A program made the position numbers and the translations under genes. DNA of 64,000 nucleotides, taken from Lichenicola sp964248625. GTDB taxonomy: Bacteria > Pseudomonadota > Alphaproteobacteria > Acetobacterales > Acetobacteraceae. Positions 43,698 through 52,084 of this stretch are shown here, piece after piece. The notes beneath the pieces were generated by a model. The model saw only the letters and a program-made list of their open reading frames with translations. It was not told the DNA's origin and did not search any database. The stretch lies in contig CAXTZG010000002.1 of the NCBI GenBank assembly GCA_964248625.1, positions 47,990 through 111,989 on the forward strand, read 5' to 3'. Position 1 is the stretch's first letter; the number at the start of each line of letters is the position of its first letter.

Positions 43698-45073
43698 GCC
43701 GCCGCCGCTCGACAGGGTGCCGGCAGGACGATGTCCCGTCCTGCCGACTGGCCGATCAGGGTCTCGTTGATATCAGGCGCACGTGTTCGCGGCGCACGGC
43801 ACAGCGAGGCGTAGAGCGACACCGATCGTTCGGCATAACCGGACCAGTTGTAGCGCGAGGCATTGCGCAGGGCTGCCCGGGATAGGCGGTGATGCAGATC
43901 CGCATCGGACACGATCCTAAGGCAGGCCATCCCGATCGCGGTCTGATCGCGGGGATCCACCAGCAGGCCGTGGCCGATGGTCTCGATGATCTCCACCGGA
44001 CCCCCGTGGCGCGTCGCCACCACCGGCACGCCGGCTGCCGCGGCCTCGATCAGCGTCAGGCCGAACGGTTCATGCAGCGCCGGGTTCACGAACACGCCGC
44101 CGAGGGCCGCCCGTTCATACAGAACTGCGACATCCGCCGAGCTGTGCCGGGGCGGCAGCGCCACGCATCCACGCAGGCGCTCGTGGCCGCAGAGCTCCTC
44201 AAGCTCCCGGATGATCTCCCGCTCCTCCGCAGACGAGTGTCTGCCGCCATGCTGGCCTGCCAGGATCACGAGGTTCGCCTGCTCGGCCAGGGCGGGTGTC
44301 GCGCCGAAGGCCCGCACCAGCCCAGCCAGGTTCTTTTTGCGAACGGGGCGGGCGATCGCGAGCACGATCGGCTTGTGCGGGTCCTGCAACCAGTCGGCCA
44401 GCTTGCCGGGAAAGCTTCCGGGCCCGTCGGGACGCTCACGACACGGCACGCCGGGGGCAAGGCAGAGCGTGCGCGCCGCCGCCCCGGCAACGCCATAGGC
44501 ATGGACCTGCCGATCCGACTCGTCGCGGGTGGATACGACGATCGCGTCGGCCGTCGCGATTGCGCGGCGCTCCGCGGCGATACGCTCATCGAGACCAGCG
44601 CAGTCCGACTGCTGAGCGCGCTTGTCGATGCCGAGCGCATGGGGGGTGTAGATCAGCGGAATGCCGAAGCGCCTGCAGGCGGCCAGAGCCACGGCGGCAG
44701 CATCGGAGAAGTGCGCATGGATGACAGTCGGCAGGCGTGGCAGCGTTTGCAGGTGGTTGCAGAACGCGGTGGTGAAAGCAGGCAGATCGGCAGCCAGCGC
44801 CTCCTTCTCGAGATAGCCGCGTTCATGTGTGGCGATGCGATCTATGCTGATCCTGTCACCCAGCGGCTCGGAAAATAATCCGTGTTCGAGACCCAGTTGA
44901 TCGTCGTCGAAAAGCCGCGTCACGATGGAAATTCTCGATACGCACGGCATTCTTGCCTGTGCGATCGCAGAGTCCAGGACATAGGCGATGTGCCCGCCCG
45001 TATCGGCCGTGATACCGAAGTTTATTGGCGGCGTCTTGAGGCATCCGCCAAGCGCTAAATGCAATATGAACAA
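43694..45073 (-). CDS. Sucrose-phosphate-synthase-like family 4 glycosyltransferase
   Basis: Probably leads the four-gene operon. Near the N-terminus LFILHLALGGCLKTPPINFG and TADTGGHIAYVLDSAIAQAR match the sucrose/sucrose-phosphate synthase group, then VIHAHFSDAAAVALAACRRF. The donor domain includes AIARPVRKKNLAGLVRAFG and VNPALHEPFGLTLIEAAAAG (E-x7-E). No ATG is available at the start. I chose the TTG at 45073, 6 nt after AGGA and directly before the conserved block (459 residues). A TTG at 45163 would add 30 unconserved residues and cover the upstream palindrome. Product may be sucrose-6-phosphate or a related glycoside. Confidence 0.82.
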   Translation of the reverse strand: MFILHLALGGCLKTPPINFGITADTGGHIAYVLDSAIAQARMPCVSRISIVTRLFDDDQLGLEHGLFSEPLGDRISIDRIATHERGYLEKEALAADLPAFTTAFCNHLQTLPRLPTVIHAHFSDAAAVALAACRRFGIPLIYTPHALGIDKRAQQSDCAGLDERIAAERRAIATADAIVVSTRDESDRQVHAYGVAGAAARTLCLAPGVPCRERPDGPGSFPGKLADWLQDPHKPIVLAIARPVRKKNLAGLVRAFGATPALAEQANLVILAGQHGGRHSSAEEREIIRELEELCGHERLRGCVALPPRHSSADVAVLYERAALGGVFVNPALHEPFGLTLIEAAAAGVPVVATRHGGPVEIIETIGHGLLVDPRDQTAIGMACLRIVSDADLHHRLSRAALRNASRYNWSGYAERSVSLYASLCRAPRTRAPDINETLIGQSAGRDIVLPAPCRAAAA

Positions 45074-45134
45074 GCTTCGTCCTGTTAAAGGCGGAACATC
45101 TATGAGGTTGCGAAAGGGCGGCGGACGGTGATCT

Positions 45135-45153
45135 GAGCCAGTTGAACTGGCTC
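45135..45153. promoter_or_regulatory. 19-bp perfect palindrome, candidate operator
   Basis: GAGCCAGTTGAACTGGCTC has two perfect 9-bp arms around one central base. If the operon starts at the TTG at 45073, the palindrome lies in its untranslated leader, 60 nt before the start codon. A TAAGAT string about 25-30 nt further upstream could be a -10 element. The arrangement fits a dimeric repressor site; no regulator gene is adjacent. A short hairpin role in RNA is the alternative. Confidence 0.45.
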
Positions 45154-45163
45154 TCGTCTGCAA

Positions 45164-45512
45164 GCGCCTAAGCCTTATCTTATTGACGCTTACTCGTCTA
45201 GAAGAAGGTTAGGCGCACGCTGGGTGACGCCGTGCTGCCCGTCGAGGGACGTGACGGCGCGCTTGAGCTGCCTGCCGAAGACGGAGCCGATGGCCGGGGC
45301 GCCACGATGTATCGCTTGCCGGCGATATCGGAACCCGGCTTCAGTTCGCTGGTCGGCACTGCAACGTTCTCGTTCGGCACCCGATGGCGTCACGATACGG
45401 ATGCCCACGCGCGCAAGTGATTTAGTCTGGACATCGACGAGAGGGCTGTTGCTTTCGCGCGTTGGATGCAGGTCGTCCGGCGCGACGCGGCCCGGCGCCT
45501 GTCGCTCCCGGT
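45164..45512. other. Stretch without a convincing gene between two leftward operons
   Basis: A leftward 60-codon frame (45198-45380, starting MPNENVAVPTSELKPGSDIA) becomes Ser/Pro/Ala-rich low complexity and has no clear ribosome site. A rightward 62-codon frame overlaps it. Neither shows a motif. The AT-richer part at 45161-45200 is probably the promoter of the glycosyltransferase operon. Confidence 0.4.
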
Positions 45513-48500
45513 TCAGCTCGGTGCCGGCAGGATCGGATGCTTGTCCGGCGCGGCCGGCCGCGGGAAGCTCGGCGTCGGATTCTTCTGCAGCAGCGACATC
45601 GCCTCATCGACCGCCCGCTCGAGCTGGGGGTCGTGGCCCTGGCGGATCTGTTCGGGATCGGCCGACACCTCGATGTCCGGCGGGATGCCCGTATTCTCGA
45701 CCTCCCACTGCCCGTGCGTGCCGTAGATCGCCCAGCGCGGCGCGGTGACGGTGCCGCCATCCATCAGCTTCGGATAGCCGCCGATGCCGACCAGCCCGCC
45801 CCAGGTGCGCTCGCCGACCAGTGGCCCGACCTTGTTCTTGGTGAACAGCCACGGCAGCGCATCCCCGCCCGAACCGGACATCTCGTTGATGATCATCACC
45901 TTGGGCCCGAAGATCGCCTGCGCCGGCTCCACGATCGCCTCGCCCTCGCGCGTCTCGTTGACCATCTGCGGCGTGCGGCGGAGCTGGTCGATGATGTAGT
46001 CGGCGATGTCGCCGCCATGGTTGAAGCGCTCGTCGATCACCGCCGCCTGATGCCCGACCTGCGCGAAGTAGTAGCGGTTGAAGTTCGCGAACCCGCCGCT
46101 CGCCGTGTCGGGCAGGTAGACATAGGCGATCTTGCCGCCGGACAGCCGGTCGACCGTGCGACGGTTCTGCTCCATCCAGGACCGCAGGCGGAGCGCGGTC
46201 TCGCTTGCCACCGGCACCACCGTCACCTGCCGCGCGCCCTGGCCGTCGGCGGTCGGTCCCACCGTCAGCACGGTGCGCTTGTTGGCCAGGCCGTCGAACG
46301 CCGCATAGAGCTCCCTGTCCACGGACACCGGACGGCCGTTCACCGCGAGCAGGAACTCGCCCTCCTTCACCTGGATCCCCGGCTGGCTCAGGGGCGCCAC
46401 CAGCTTGGGGTTCCAGTTCTCGCCGCGCAGGATGCGGGTGATCCGCCAGTGGCCGTCCGACACCGCGTAGTCGGCGCCAAGCAGACCGACGGCAGCCTTG
46501 GGCTGGGCGGGCAAGTCGCCGCCGCGGATGAAGGTGTGGCCGACCGCGATATGGCCGGTCATCTCCGCGAACAGGACGTTGAGGTCCTGGCGGGCGCCGA
46601 GGCCGGCCAGGAACGGTGCGTAGGTGCGGATCGCCGCCTGTTCGTCGAGCCCGTGCAGATGCGGGTCGTAGAAGAAGTCGCGCTCGATGCGCCAGGTCTC
46701 GTGGAACATCTGCCGCCATTCGGCGCGCGGATCGACCCAGACCGAGACCTGGTCCAGCTTCAGCGTGTGCTGCGCGTCCTTGGCTTCGGGCTTGAGCGGC
46801 GCATCGGCCGGCGCCACGATCCAGTCCTTCTTGCGCTCCAGCAGCATGTGCGTGCCGTCTGCGGACACCGAGACACTGTCGGCCTTCACGTCGGACGCCA
46901 GCGCCTTGTTCTCGCGCTTCTTGAGGTCGAACCGGAACAGGGTCTGGGTCGGCTCGTCCTCGTGGTCCTGAAGATCCTCGTCGGTCTGCGCAGGCGGCTT
47001 GGTGAGGGTATACACCACGCCCTCCTTGCCGACTTCCAGGCCTGCGAAGTTGGCGCGCTCGATCGGCAGCGCCACGATGCGCTGGTCCAGCCCGTCGAAA
47101 TCGATCGTCACCGGGGCCGGCGGCGGCGGATCGTGCGGCCTGGCCGGGTCCGCATCGGCCGGGGCGCCGGACGACGCGTCGGATGACGGCTCGGGCGCCG
47201 GGTCGGGGCTGGCCTCGTCGTGCGACGGATGCGCGTCCGCGGTTTTGGGACCGGGACGCGGCTCGTCTGCGGCACTCTCCTCGTCGCTCTGCGGCGCGAC
47301 CGGGGACGGCAGATCCTTGCGCAGCACCATCACGTAGGCCGCCCCGTCCACGGCCCGCCCCATCGACGACATGTCGAGCCAGCCGGCGCCGAGCCCGACG
47401 CTGGTGCTGGCGGTGAAGTAGAGATACTTGCCGTTGCGGTCGAAGCGGGGAAACGCCACGTCGCTCAGCCCGTCGGTCAGCTGCGTCGCCCGGCTGGTGT
47501 CGAGCGAGTAGGCATAGGCCGCATGCAGATGGTTGGGCAGCTGCTTGGTGTAGGCGATCCAGCGGCTGTCGAACGACCAGGCGGGATCGAAGCGGAAGAA
47601 CGGCGTGTCGTAGCGGTCGGTGTCGATCCGCACCGGCGTGGCAGCACCGGACAGGTCGACCATCCACAGGATCAGGCGCTTGTCGTGGTAGACGAGCTTC
47701 TTTGAATCCGGCGACCACTGGATGCCGTAGAAGAACGAGCCGGGCTGGCCGAGCGGGATGGTCCGCACCGTGCCCAGGCCGTCGGCGGGGCGGATCTGCA
47801 GCGCGTACTCGCCGGACCCGTCGGAGAAATAGGCGACGCTGCGCCCGTCCGGCGACGGCGCCGGGTCGCGGTCCGCGACACCGGGCGACTGGGTGAGGTT
47901 GCGGACATCGCCCTTGTCGGCCGGCACGGACAGGATCTCGCCGCGCGCCTCGATCAGCACCCGCTTGCCGGATGCGGTGATGCGGGCATGCTCGATCTGG
48001 TCGGGCTTGACCGTCTCGAAATGCGGCCGCACCTGCGGCAGGTCGGCGGCCACGGTCACCGGGATGGTTTCCAGGCGGCGCGTGTCGGTGTGGAACAGCT
48101 CAAGCCTGCCGAAATGGTCGATGACGATGCCGTCCGGACCGGCGGAAGCGGATGCCATCGAGAAGCCGTGCGCGTTGTCCACGAGCCGGGTCGCGACGCC
48201 GCCGCTGGGGTCGTAGGCATAGAGCGTGGTGGGGCCGTCGCGGTCGGACAGGAAATAGACGCTGGACCCGACCCACATCGGGTCACGGTCGTTGCTGTTC
48301 GGGCGCGGCACGGGAGAGACGTGGGAGTCGCTGAGCCGGGCGATCCAGATCCGGGCGGTCTGGCCGCCGCGATAGCCCTTCCAGGCCGGCTGCCACTGGT
48401 TGATCGGCGAATAGGCGATCTGGCTGCCATCCGGCGAGAAGCTGCCTTCCTCGCCGGATGGCAGCGGCAGCACCGTCGGCACGCCGCCATCGGCCGGCAC

Positions 48501-48959
48501 GAGGTAGAGCTGGTCGAGATCGCGCGGCACGGCGCGCGGGCTGCGGAACAGGATCGAGCGGCCGTCCGGCGTCCAGCCGACCGCCTCGTCGGCGCCTGGA
48601 TGGAAGGTCAGCCGCTTCGGCTCGCCGCCCTCGGACGGCACCACGTAGACGTCGGTGTTGCCGTCATAGCGGCCGGTGAAGGCGATCCTGCTGCCGTCGG
48701 GCGAGAAGATCGGATGGCTCAGCTGGCCCTCGCCGCTGACCAGCCGCTCGGCACGGCCGCCGGCGCGGGAAACCGTCCAGATCTCGCCCGCATAGTCGAA
48801 GGCGATGCTGGTGCGCGACAGGGTCGGATGCTGCAGCAGCAGCGGCGGCGATCCGGCGGGAACTTGCGAGGCTTGTCCGGCAGCAGGAACGGCGGGCTGT
48901 GCAAGGGCCGGCACGGTGGCGAGGAGCGAGAGGCTGAGCATGACGAGACTGTGACGCAA
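45513..48959 (-). CDS. Tricorn-like S41 peptidase with beta-propeller repeats, exported
   Basis: 1148 residues. Signal peptide MRHSLVMLSLSLLATVPALA. Residues about 45-560 hold PD40/WD40-like blades (FSPDGSRIAFTGRYDGNTD, WTPDGRSILF, SPDGRSVAYFSDGSG, WSPDSKKLVYHD). A Pro/Asp/Ser-rich insert lies near 560-620. The C-terminal third has the tricorn core helix region (WRQMFHETWRIERDFFYDP), catalytic-region His in GHTFIRGGD, a PDZ domain (IQVKEGEFLLAVNG) and the S41 nucleophile in INEMSGSGGDALPW, then ENTGIPPDIEV. Periplasmic peptide degradation is inferred. Monocistronic in appearance. Confidence 0.92.
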   Translation of the reverse strand: MRHSLVMLSLSLLATVPALAQPAVPAAGQASQVPAGSPPLLLQHPTLSRTSIAFDYAGEIWTVSRAGGRAERLVSGEGQLSHPIFSPDGSRIAFTGRYDGNTDVYVVPSEGGEPKRLTFHPGADEAVGWTPDGRSILFRSPRAVPRDLDQLYLVPADGGVPTVLPLPSGEEGSFSPDGSQIAYSPINQWQPAWKGYRGGQTARIWIARLSDSHVSPVPRPNSNDRDPMWVGSSVYFLSDRDGPTTLYAYDPSGGVATRLVDNAHGFSMASASAGPDGIVIDHFGRLELFHTDTRRLETIPVTVAADLPQVRPHFETVKPDQIEHARITASGKRVLIEARGEILSVPADKGDVRNLTQSPGVADRDPAPSPDGRSVAYFSDGSGEYALQIRPADGLGTVRTIPLGQPGSFFYGIQWSPDSKKLVYHDKRLILWMVDLSGAATPVRIDTDRYDTPFFRFDPAWSFDSRWIAYTKQLPNHLHAAYAYSLDTSRATQLTDGLSDVAFPRFDRNGKYLYFTASTSVGLGAGWLDMSSMGRAVDGAAYVMVLRKDLPSPVAPQSDEESAADEPRPGPKTADAHPSHDEASPDPAPEPSSDASSGAPADADPARPHDPPPPAPVTIDFDGLDQRIVALPIERANFAGLEVGKEGVVYTLTKPPAQTDEDLQDHEDEPTQTLFRFDLKKRENKALASDVKADSVSVSADGTHMLLERKKDWIVAPADAPLKPEAKDAQHTLKLDQVSVWVDPRAEWRQMFHETWRIERDFFYDPHLHGLDEQAAIRTYAPFLAGLGARQDLNVLFAEMTGHIAVGHTFIRGGDLPAQPKAAVGLLGADYAVSDGHWRITRILRGENWNPKLVAPLSQPGIQVKEGEFLLAVNGRPVSVDRELYAAFDGLANKRTVLTVGPTADGQGARQVTVVPVASETALRLRSWMEQNRRTVDRLSGGKIAYVYLPDTASGGFANFNRYYFAQVGHQAAVIDERFNHGGDIADYIIDQLRRTPQMVNETREGEAIVEPAQAIFGPKVMIINEMSGSGGDALPWLFTKNKVGPLVGERTWGGLVGIGGYPKLMDGGTVTAPRWAIYGTHGQWEVENTGIPPDIEVSADPEQIRQGHDPQLERAVDEAMSLLQKNPTPSFPRPAAPDKHPILPAPS

Positions 48960-49124
48960 ACGGGATTCCTCACGACGGCCGGACCGGTCAGCACGATCCC
49001 AGGCGATGAGACTGCTGACAAGCGGCTTCCGGCGCGGTGAGGCAAGGCAGGACCTTGCCGGAAGCGCGGCGCGGGTTCTGACACGCTAGCCGTCGCCGGC
49101 CTTCCATGACAGGTGGCGAGCGTC

Positions 49125-50423
49125 CTAATCCAGCGGCCGGCCAGCGGTTTCCCGGAATCGCAACACCGCCGGCAGCGACACCAGCGCGCCCAGCATGACG
49201 TAGTAGGTGACCGCGATCGGCTGACCGGTGCGGGCAATCAGCCATGCGGCGATGAACGGCGCGAAGCCGCCGAACACCATCGAGGACAGGTTGTAGGCGG
49301 TGTTGAGTCCCGACAACCGTCGCCGGGTCGGGAACATCTCCACCAGGGCGACCGTCATGCTGCCGATGAACAGCCCGCAATTGGCGCTCAGCGCGGACTG
49401 GATCGCCAGGCCGAGGAGCACGCTGTGCGACACAAGCAGCAGACGCACCAGCGGGTAGGACAGGAAAAGAAACACGAGGCAGCTCACGACCAGCACCGGC
49501 TTGCGGCCGATGCGGTCGGACAGGGCGCCCGAGCCGATCACGGCGATGCCGGTGAACACAGTCGCGAGCGCCGTGGACCACAAGGCGCGGTCGGCGCTCC
49601 AATGCAGCGACTGCTGCAGGAAGGTCGGGAAGTAGGACAGGAACACGTAGATCGCCACCGACTGCACCGCCACGAAGCAGAAAGCAAACGCCATGGTGCG
49701 CCAGGGAAGCGGCGGCGCCATAACGGGCTCGGATCCGGCGTTCTCTTCGCGGATCGCGCGGAACACCGGCGTCTCGTCGATGCGCCGGCGCGCCAGCAGT
49801 CCCAGCGGGCCGATCAGCGCGCCGAGCAGGAACGGCACGCGCCATCCCCAACTCCCCATCGCGGCCGGACCGAGCGCCGTGCTCAACGTGGCCGCAACCG
49901 CCGTGCCCGTGAGCTGGCCGAGAAAGATGCTGCCGGTATGGCAGCTGCCCAGCAGGCCGCGGCGATGCGCCGGTGCCCACTCCGCCAGGAAGGAAGCGGA
50001 ACTGCCCCATTCGCCGCCGGCGGAGAAGCCCTGCAGCGCCCTCGCCAGCACCAGCAGCGCCGGCGCGGCCAGGCCGATGGTCGCATAGCCAGGCAGCAGC
50101 CCGATCAGCACGGTGCCGGTCGCCATCAGCCCGATGGTCAGCAACAGCGCGAACTTGCGCCCCCTGCGGTCGCCGATCGCGCCGATCAGGATGCCGCCAA
50201 GCGGTCGGGCCACGAAGCCGATCCCAAACACCGCAAAGGTGGACAACAACGCCACTGTCGGGGTGGAGCGAGAAAAGAACTGCTTGGCGATGAGCGGCGC
50301 CAGAAACGCGTAGACGGTGAAGTCGTACCATTCGAGGGCATTGCCGAGCACGGCCGCGAGCACCACGCGAACCAGTCCAGGCGGAACCATATGGCCGGCA
50401 GAAGCGGAGGTCGCGGGTGTCAT
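49125..50423 (-). CDS. MFS transporter, metabolite:H+ symporter (MHS) type
   Basis: 432 residues, 12 membrane spans. MHS-family hallmarks: VLGNALEWYDFTVYAFLAPL in span 1, GIGFVARPLGGILIGAIGDR with GRKFALLLTIGLMA after it, ARALQGFSAGGEWGSSASFL, and in the second half DRIGRKPVLVVSCLVF. Substrates of this group are organic acids (shikimate, citrate, proline betaine types). The ATG at 50423 is chosen because the upstream frame is unrelated to the family. An SDR and a RuBisCO-like gene lie upstream on the same strand. Confidence 0.9.
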   Translation of the reverse strand: MTPATSASAGHMVPPGLVRVVLAAVLGNALEWYDFTVYAFLAPLIAKQFFSRSTPTVALLSTFAVFGIGFVARPLGGILIGAIGDRRGRKFALLLTIGLMATGTVLIGLLPGYATIGLAAPALLVLARALQGFSAGGEWGSSASFLAEWAPAHRRGLLGSCHTGSIFLGQLTGTAVAATLSTALGPAAMGSWGWRVPFLLGALIGPLGLLARRRIDETPVFRAIREENAGSEPVMAPPLPWRTMAFAFCFVAVQSVAIYVFLSYFPTFLQQSLHWSADRALWSTALATVFTGIAVIGSGALSDRIGRKPVLVVSCLVFLFLSYPLVRLLLVSHSVLLGLAIQSALSANCGLFIGSMTVALVEMFPTRRRLSGLNTAYNLSSMVFGGFAPFIAAWLIARTGQPIAVTYYVMLGALVSLPAVLRFRETAGRPLD

Positions 50424-50614
50424 CGGCCTGTTCCTTCCAGTTCCACCGGTCATGAGCGCCGGTTCACGTCCCGGACAACGGGCGAGCAGCCACCAGGCCC
50501 ATGGAGACTGAGGCCCGTCGAGGCTCCGGTCCAGCCAGCACAGTTCGAGCAATCGCCAGCAACGCGTCATGACGATGCATGTCCGGCTGGCTCAGGAGAT
50601 GGGGCGAGGTCCTT

Positions 50615-51406
50615 TCAAGGCATCAGCTGGCCGCCATTGACCTCGATGATCTGGCCGGTGACGTAGCCGGACAGCGACGGGGAGGCGAGAAACAGAAAGG
50701 CGCCGACGCATTCCTCCGGATCGCCGACGCGGTTCATCGGCACGGTCCGCCGCTGCTGGTCGAGTTGCTCGGGACTGGTGTAGCGGTCGTGGAACGGCGT
50801 GGTGATGATGCCAGGCGCCACGCCGTTGACGCGAATGTTGTCGCCGACGAATTCCTTGGCATGGCCGCGAGTGATGGTGGACACGAAGCCTTTGGACGCC
50901 GCATAAAGGATGGCGCCCCCACCGCCGCCGTTGCGCGCGGCGATCGAGGTGGTGTTGATGATGAAGCCGCCCTTCCGGCGCAGGAACGGCAGCGCCGCCC
51001 GGGTCGCGGCAAGCACGGAGCGCGCGTTCAGGTTCATCACCCGCTCAAAATGTGCGTCGGTCATCTCCGCCGTCGGTATCCGGCCCAGCATGCCGCCGGC
51101 GTTGTTGATCAGGCCGTCGAGCGTCCCGAGCTTGTCTGCGGCCTCCTCCACGACGCGCTCGGTTTCGCCGTCGGCCGATACGTCGCCGCGCACCAGCACG
51201 GCGCTGCCGCCGGCGGCAGCGACCTCGTCCAGCAGCGTCCGCGCCGGGTCCTCGCTTGCATTGTAGTGGATCGCAACCCTGGCGCCCTGTGCGGCAAATG
51301 CCCGCACCAGCGCAGCGCCGATCCCGGTCGAAGCGCCGGTGATCAGCACCGCCTTGCCGTCGAGGTCCGGGATCCGGATGGAAGACTTGTCTGGTTGCTC
51401 TGCCAT
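50615..51406 (-). CDS. Short-chain dehydrogenase/reductase
   Basis: Classical SDR of 263 residues from the ATG at 51406. Cofactor loop VLITGASTGIGAALVRAFAA, NNAGG, active-site Ser in NTTSIAARNGGGG, catalytic Tyr/Lys in LYAASKGFVSTITRG, and a C-terminal GYVTGQIIEVNGGQLMP. The pattern is close to 3-oxoacyl-ACP reductase-like and sugar dehydrogenase SDRs; substrate unknown. Between an MFS transporter (191 nt downstream) and a RuBisCO-like gene upstream, so sugar or sugar-acid oxidation is a reasonable guess. Confidence 0.88.
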   Translation of the reverse strand: MAEQPDKSSIRIPDLDGKAVLITGASTGIGAALVRAFAAQGARVAIHYNASEDPARTLLDEVAAAGGSAVLVRGDVSADGETERVVEEAADKLGTLDGLINNAGGMLGRIPTAEMTDAHFERVMNLNARSVLAATRAALPFLRRKGGFIINTTSIAARNGGGGGAILYAASKGFVSTITRGHAKEFVGDNIRVNGVAPGIITTPFHDRYTSPEQLDQQRRTVPMNRVGDPEECVGAFLFLASPSLSGYVTGQIIEVNGGQLMP

Positions 51407-51539
51407 GGCTGTCGCTCCTGTCTTCGGCATGCAGCGCATCGCGCTGCCGATCGTTCACTCGGGCGGCCGGAACAAGGCCACCAGTTCGGAGATCTCGGTC
51501 ACATGGCACGCGCCGAACGAAGTGCGGCGCGTGCGTTGT

Positions 51540-51703
51540 CTTGCGGCGGTAACGCACCGCGAACCTGGCTCGTCCAGGCCCGCGCTCTGCTCGGCCTGCG
51601 GCGCCTGGACGAGGCCGGGCGCGCCTTCCGCGACGCGATCGTTCGCCAGCCTGGCTAGTTGGACGCCCATCGCGACTTGGCGCAGCGGATCTGGATGCGC
51701 ACC
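51540..51703 (+). pseudogene. Remnant of a TPR-containing protein gene
   Basis: One rightward frame reads RTWLVQARALLGLRRLDEAG then RAFRDAIVRQPG, a TPR-like helix pair. It meets an in-frame TAG at 51656-51658 and continues LDAHRDLAQRIWMRT. This order resembles TPR proteins linked to 2OG-Fe(II) oxygenase-like domains in related bacteria. No start, ribosome site or further domain is present, so I read it as a broken relic. It lies opposite in orientation to its neighbours. Confidence 0.4.
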
Positions 51704-51740
51704 CTGGTGCTGTTCCCGTCCTGCATGTGGCACGGGGCGG

Positions 51741-52084
51741 TGTCATTGTCCGGTGATGCACCACGGTTGAGCACAGCGTTCGATCTGGTGCCCGATCAGG
51801 CCTGAGACGCCGGTCAGGAAGACCCAGGCGATCCTGACCGATCCGAGGCAGTTCCGCCGACGTTTGGCGTCATGCGGCACCGATGAGCCCTGCTGATGCC
51901 CAGCCAACGCGAGCCCGGCAATCCGGCCCTCGGCTTGATCATTCTCAGGCAAGATCGCCATCGCTGCCGGGCTCGGCGACAAGCTGATCAGCCCGGGCTT
52001 GGGCAGTGACACCGTGCAGTCCGACGGCACCAGCTGGTCTGCAGCCGGCAGCGAGCAAATGCATCTTCCAGTCCGGTCCGGCCC
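51741..52084. other. Stretch without a supported gene
   Basis: Only short frames on both strands. A leftward 95-codon frame (51743-52030) has no ribosome site and no recognised motif. Together with the TPR remnant this region looks like decayed or non-coding DNA upstream of the SDR and downstream of the RuBisCO-like gene. Confidence 0.4.
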
